This document shows positions 42,497 to 45,934 of a stretch of 45,934 nt of DNA, piece after piece (position 1 is the first letter of the stretch; every line of letters begins with the position of its first letter). The notes under the pieces are model-generated. The model did no database searches, was not told the DNA's origin, and saw only the letters and a list, made by a program, of their open reading frames with translations. The position numbers and the translations under genes are program-made. Origin of the DNA: Candidatus Epulonipiscium fishelsonii (GTDB lineage Bacteria; Bacillota; Clostridia; Lachnospirales; Cellulosilyticaceae). The stretch is taken from assembly GCA_001983455.1 (NCBI GenBank), contig LJDB01000061.1, forward strand, positions 1 to 45,934, written 5' to 3'.

Positions 42497-42866
42497 AATT
42501 TAATTTACCAGTGAATACCGTTCACTACCTCAAATAAATAATAAGTTGATTTACCAGTAGACATCGTTCACTAACCCAATACTTATAAGTTGATTTACCA
42601 GTGGACACCGTTCGTTAACCGATATATAAATAATAAGTTGATTTACCAGTGGACATTGTTCGCTAACCAATATATAAGTTGATTTACCAGTGAACATCGT
42701 TCGCTAACCGATATATAAATAATAAGTTGATTTACCAGTGAACACCGTTCGCTAACCGATATATAAATAATAAGTTGATTTACCAGTGGACACCGTTCGC
42801 TAACCGATATATAAATAATAAGTTGATTTACTAGTGGACATCGTTCGCTACCTCAATACATAAAGC
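42497..42866. repeat. Eight-unit 41-48 bp tandem repeat with a conserved dyad
   Basis: Units start at 42497, 42543, 42587, 42635, 42676, 42724, 42772 and 42820. Each has a core AAGTTGATTTACCAGTGRAC then AYCGTTCGCTAACC and an AT-rich tail GATATATAAATAAT that is shortened in units 2 and 4. Every core holds an inverted repeat around ACC (AGTGAAC-ACC-GTTCGCT type). There are no unique spacers, so it is not a CRISPR array. Confidence 0.92.
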
Positions 42867-43022
42867 ATAACGCTTTACAATCAATGCTTCACAAAATATG
42901 CTTCACAGAATAATACCTAGAGTTTCTTTTATTTAACGTATATCTTTAAAATGAAACTTTAGATTTTCACAACATTAACGATAAAAAAAAGACCAATGGC
43001 CGTGGACTTATATATCATAAAT

Positions 43023-43113
43023 GAAATCTGTTTATAATCTCTATAAAAAAATAACCTTACATAACAAGAATAAAAAATCTTTTTAATAATCACAATGATT
43101 GTAAACAGATTTC
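43023..43113. repeat. 16-bp inverted repeat pair around 59 bases
   Basis: GAAATCTGTTTATAAT (43023-43038) and ATTGTAAACAGATTTC (43098-43113) are complementary at 15 of 16 positions. The 91-bp element could be a small inverted-repeat transposable remnant or a structured RNA. The neighbouring sequence 42867-43022 shows nothing I can name. Confidence 0.6.
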
Positions 43114-43241
43114 TATATTTGATTGAATATTATTGTTTCAGATACTATTAAAGTTCTCTATACAACTAGTAACTGGTTAGTATTTGTAATAATAGAAAGC
43201 CAAATAGTTCTCAGCATTATTCGTTATTTGCTGTGCACAAA

Positions 43242-43301
43242 AATAGGTCAAAAGTTTCTCTAGTTGTTACGTAGTAGCAATTAAAGTGCTTTTGGCCTAT
43301 T
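43242..43301 (+). terminator. Long hairpin with GGCCTATT arm
   Basis: AATAGGTCAAAAG (43242-43254) pairs with CTTTTGGCCTATT (43289-43301) with one wobble, and an inner AGTTGTTAC/GTAGCAATT stem fills the loop. It lies on the plus strand downstream of the repeats and upstream (convergent side) of the FkbM gene. The remaining bases to 43419 hold no recognisable gene. Confidence 0.5.
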
Positions 43302-43419
43302 CCTAGTGTAAATAAAGAAAACTATAAATACAGTAATATGTCTAGTTTAGATTGTTTTACTATAGGGTTATAAAAATTATTTAAATTATCAAGCTCAATA
43401 ACTTTTAATAGTGATAAAC

Positions 43420-44496
43420 TTAAATATCATCAATTACTTCACAAATTAATAAAGTTTCACCCACTATACTTCCATCAACAGGTTTTGACACTTTAAATGT
43501 ATAGCCTAAGTTCCAACTTTCTATCATAGGTTTTATTTTAAAGTAATCATGATAATTATGGTAAATGCTAATTAATAATATAGGCTTTTGAGTAAATATC
43601 GTTTCCTTTGCACCTTCTAAAAATAAAGGTTCTGCACCTTCTATGTCAGTTTTAATTAATCCTACTTCTATATTATTCTTTTTCACATAACTATCTAATG
43701 TTATAACAGGCACTTTAATTATCTTAAAATTATTATTGTTTAAATACATTACACTTGATGAAGCATTAGCAGCAACTTGCATATTACAATAGCCTTCTTT
43801 ATTTCCTAAAGCTACATTAATAGCTGTTACATTTTTAATATTATTTAATTTAATTGTTTTTATTAAAAATTTAAAATTTTCTGGCATTGCTTCAAATGTA
43901 TAAATATTTTTAGGATTTAATTCATTAAAGACTAAAACACTATCTCCTATAAATCCTCCAACATCAATAATAGATTTATCCTTTATTTTATTTAAGTTAG
44001 ATACTTCATGTAACTGATGTTTGTAATAAAACACACTTGCTTCAAAATGTCTTTTTGGCAACTGGTAATTTTTATACTGATATATATCATTTGATAATTT
44101 TATAATATGGGATATGTCTTCTTTCATTTGATTTAAAGATTTTTCTTCCTGTTTATCAAATAAAATTAAAAAAGGAAATTTATTTTCTTTTATTTTTTTC
44201 ATTCTATTAAGAGATTTTATTATAGTTATAATACTATTATCATCTAAATTTTTTGTCAAAGCTCTAAAATCCTTGAGAAAAAGTTGTCCTTCTAGATTTT
44301 TATTTCTCTTAAAAACCTCTATAAACATATGACACGGATTTGATCTAAATCTTTTTCTATTTATAGATATAACCCTATTTAGTAAGCTATTTAATAAAAT
44401 TTTATTTGTTTCTTTTATAGCATCTTTTACATAATTATATAAACGCATTCCTAGTAATTTTTTTATCGTATTAAAAAATAATGCTCTTTTATCCAT
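43420..44496 (-). CDS. FkbM-family SAM-dependent methyltransferase
   Basis: A 358-residue protein with a lysine/asparagine-rich N-terminal region (1-165) of unknown fold and a C-terminal FkbM methyltransferase domain. The domain shows SAM motif I IIDVGGFIGDSVLVF, then YTFEAMPENFKFL, NVTAINVALGNKEG, and the FkbM hallmark LIKTDIEGAEPLFLEGA. FkbM enzymes in polysaccharide clusters usually O-methylate sugars. It follows glf by three bases, with AAGGAG before the ATG. It is strikingly AT-rich, as are the next two genes. Confidence 0.88.
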   Translation of the reverse strand: MDKRALFFNTIKKLLGMRLYNYVKDAIKETNKILLNSLLNRVISINRKRFRSNPCHMFIEVFKRNKNLEGQLFLKDFRALTKNLDDNSIITIIKSLNRMKKIKENKFPFLILFDKQEEKSLNQMKEDISHIIKLSNDIYQYKNYQLPKRHFEASVFYYKHQLHEVSNLNKIKDKSIIDVGGFIGDSVLVFNELNPKNIYTFEAMPENFKFLIKTIKLNNIKNVTAINVALGNKEGYCNMQVAANASSSVMYLNNNNFKIIKVPVITLDSYVKKNNIEVGLIKTDIEGAEPLFLEGAKETIFTQKPILLISIYHNYHDYFKIKPMIESWNLGYTFKVSKPVDGSIVGETLLICEVIDDI

Positions 44497-44499
44497 AAT

Positions 44500-45603
44500 C
44501 TACTCCTTAATTAAAGTAATAGCGTTTAATGCTTCTTCAATAACTTTATCCATATCATAATATTGATAATTTCCTAATCTACCTCCAAAAATAATATTAT
44601 TATCCTTATTTGATAAATTTTTATATTTTAAATATTTATTATTATTATTTTCATCATTAATAGGATAATAAGGTTCTTTATCTTCTGTCCATTGTACAGG
44701 GTATTCTTCCGTAATAATTGTAGACTCACTTTTTACTTTTTCAAAATGTTTATGTTCAATAATCCTAGTATAAGGTATTTCATATTCTGTAAAATTAACT
44801 ACTGCATTACCTTGGTAATTTTCTATATTTAAAGTTTTTTGCTCAAATCTTAATCCTCTATACTCTAGTTTTCCAAATTTATAATCATAAAATTTATCTA
44901 TCATTCCAGTAAATACAATTTTATTTGCTATATTTTCTAAATTAACTCTATCTTTAAAAAAGTCTACATTTAATTGTACTTCTATTCCTTGCAAAAGTTT
45001 TTCTATTAATACATTATAACCACCTATTGGAATTCCTTGATAAATGTCATTAAAATAGTTGTTATCAAAAGTAAATCGTACTGGCAACCTTCTTATTATA
45101 AATGCAGGTAATTCCTTAGCCGATTTTCCCCACTGTTTTTCTGTATATCCTTTAATTAATTTCTTATAAATATCTTCTCCTACTAAACTTATAGCTTGTT
45201 CTTCTAAATTTGTGGGATTTTTTATATTTGATTGGAGTACTTGTTCTTTAATTTTCAGTTTAGCTTCTTCAGGAGTTTTAATCTTCCATAATTGATAAAA
45301 AGTATTCATATTAAATGGTAAATTGTATAATTCATCTTTATATATTGCTATAGGTGCATTAATATAATTATTAAATTCAACAAATTGATTAACATAATCC
45401 CATACTTGTTTATTACTAGTATGAAATATATGAGCACCATATTTATGAACATTAATGCCATCTATATTTTCACAATAAATATTTCCACCCATATGACTTC
45501 TTTTATCTATTACTAAACATTTTTTACCTATTTTATTAGCTTCATAAGCAAATATAGCTCCAAACAATCCCGCTCCTACTACAAGATAATCATATTTTTT
45601 CAT
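44500..45603 (-). CDS. glf: UDP-galactopyranose mutase
   Basis: A 367-residue flavoenzyme that converts UDP-galactopyranose to UDP-galactofuranose, the donor for galactofuranose in surface glycans. The N-terminus has the FAD dinucleotide fold VVGAGLFGAIFAYEANKIGK, then RSHMGGNIY and the family block VHKYGAHIFHTS. LPFNMNTFYQLW, GYTEKQWGKSAKELPAFIIR, PIGGYN, YTRIIEHKHF and GRLGNYQYYDMDKVI follow in the usual order. Length is typical. AAAGGA lies eight bases before the ATG, inside the end of the glycosyltransferase gene, which it overlaps by 14 nt. Confidence 0.96.
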   Translation of the reverse strand: MKKYDYLVVGAGLFGAIFAYEANKIGKKCLVIDKRSHMGGNIYCENIDGINVHKYGAHIFHTSNKQVWDYVNQFVEFNNYINAPIAIYKDELYNLPFNMNTFYQLWKIKTPEEAKLKIKEQVLQSNIKNPTNLEEQAISLVGEDIYKKLIKGYTEKQWGKSAKELPAFIIRRLPVRFTFDNNYFNDIYQGIPIGGYNVLIEKLLQGIEVQLNVDFFKDRVNLENIANKIVFTGMIDKFYDYKFGKLEYRGLRFEQKTLNIENYQGNAVVNFTEYEIPYTRIIEHKHFEKVKSESTIITEEYPVQWTEDKEPYYPINDENNNNKYLKYKNLSNKDNNIIFGGRLGNYQYYDMDKVIEEALNAITLIKE

Positions 45604-45934
45604 TATTATTTTCCTTTAATTTATTAATTTTTAGTTCTTCATCAAGTAAAATATTTTCTATTAGCTTAAAATAATTTTTAGCAAATCGTTTTTCGTTAAA
45701 ATATTTAGCATATATTTCTTTATTTTTAAATCCTAAATTGTTTAATTGTTTATTAGATAATTTGCTAAGTTTTATTAGCTTTCTAATAGCTTCATTTTCA
45801 GTTTTATAAGTTAATATTCCATTGTTTTTTTCTAATTTTTGAAATAATTTATTTCCGCCAGTATCACTAGGGGCTTTCTTAAAAGTCTCTAGTATTGTAT
45901 TATTTAACCAAAACAAATATAGAAGCAAGATGTA
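45590..45934 (-). CDS. C-terminal end of a glycosyltransferase (GT4-like), cut by the window edge
   Basis: The frame is open to the last base of the window, so the start lies to the right. The visible 114 or so residues have PSDTGGNKLFQKLEKNNGIL followed by TYKTENEAIRKLIKLSKLSN and NLGFKNKEIYAKYFNEKRFA, the C-terminal pattern of GT-B glycosyltransferases of family 4 (TD-x-GGN...nG-l...e...i..l). It overlaps glf by 14 nt, indicating one surface-polysaccharide operon with galactofuranose. The donor and acceptor cannot be told. Confidence 0.65.
   Translation of the reverse strand, partial: YILLLYLFWLNNTILETFKKAPSDTGGNKLFQKLEKNNGILTYKTENEAIRKLIKLSKLSNKQLNNLGFKNKEIYAKYFNEKRFAKNYFKLIENILLDEELKINKLKENNNEKI

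Noticed and set aside
42497..42866. CRISPR array
   Set aside because: Units recur with constant AT-rich tails instead of unique spacers, unit length varies from 41 to 48, and there are no cas genes in the window.

Overview
The window is AT-rich DNA read with the standard code. It has Gram-positive style AGGAGG ribosome sites, canonical TTGACA/TATAAT promoters, lipoprotein signal peptides and AmiE/AmiF-type peptide-transport ATPases. The gene content (M16C presequence-protease homologue, DUF624, DUF3899-like and DUF6106-like proteins, DUF5696 glucan locus, Rpn nucleases) points to Bacillota, class Clostridia, probably a Lachnospirales-type gut or polysaccharide-degrading anaerobe. This placement is an inference from gene families, not from a marker gene.

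Layout. 1-2175: the 3' end of an oligopeptide ABC transporter operon (OppD cut by the window edge, OppF, small membrane protein). 2451-7535: a DUF624 membrane protein, a small TRASH/YHS-like protein, a large M16C metallopeptidase and an aldo/keto reductase with ferredoxin-like clusters. 7599-16165: mostly housekeeping genes (a dodecapeptide-repeat membrane protein, tyrS, a glgX-like debranching enzyme, a QueG-like Fe-S protein, secD/secF, rlmN). 16166-21390: a plastic accessory segment with a decayed membrane gene, tandem repeats, an Rpn-type PD-(D/E)XK nuclease gene with a truncated tandem duplicate, 1.1 kb of degenerate DNA, and a two-gene ATPase plus PD-ExK nuclease module that looks like an undescribed defence system.

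21387-35463 is one long leftward beta-glucan locus under a consensus promoter. It encodes two solute-binding proteins, two pairs of sugar ABC permeases, an NHL-TPR-Yip1 membrane protein, a DUF5696 protein and a GH16 endo-beta-glucanase lipoprotein. No transporter ATPase lies in it, so a shared ATPase elsewhere is assumed. A 0.68-kb array of about 23-bp degenerate repeats splits the first permease pair. 35771-39714 holds two tandem paralogous secreted flavoprotein reductases (FMN-bind plus FAD-binding-2), each with its own promoter and terminator. They differ in the number of 9-residue linker repeats (nine versus three).

39883-42267 carries a GNAT acetyltransferase, undecaprenyl-diphosphatase (uppP) and a DUF6106-like membrane protein. 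42268-43419 is non-coding and contains eight 41-48 bp tandem repeats with a conserved dyad, plus long hairpins. The right edge (43420 onward) is the 3' end of a surface-polysaccharide cluster: FkbM methyltransferase, UDP-galactopyranose mutase and the C-terminus of a glycosyltransferase. No tRNA, rRNA, CRISPR array or integrase was recognised.
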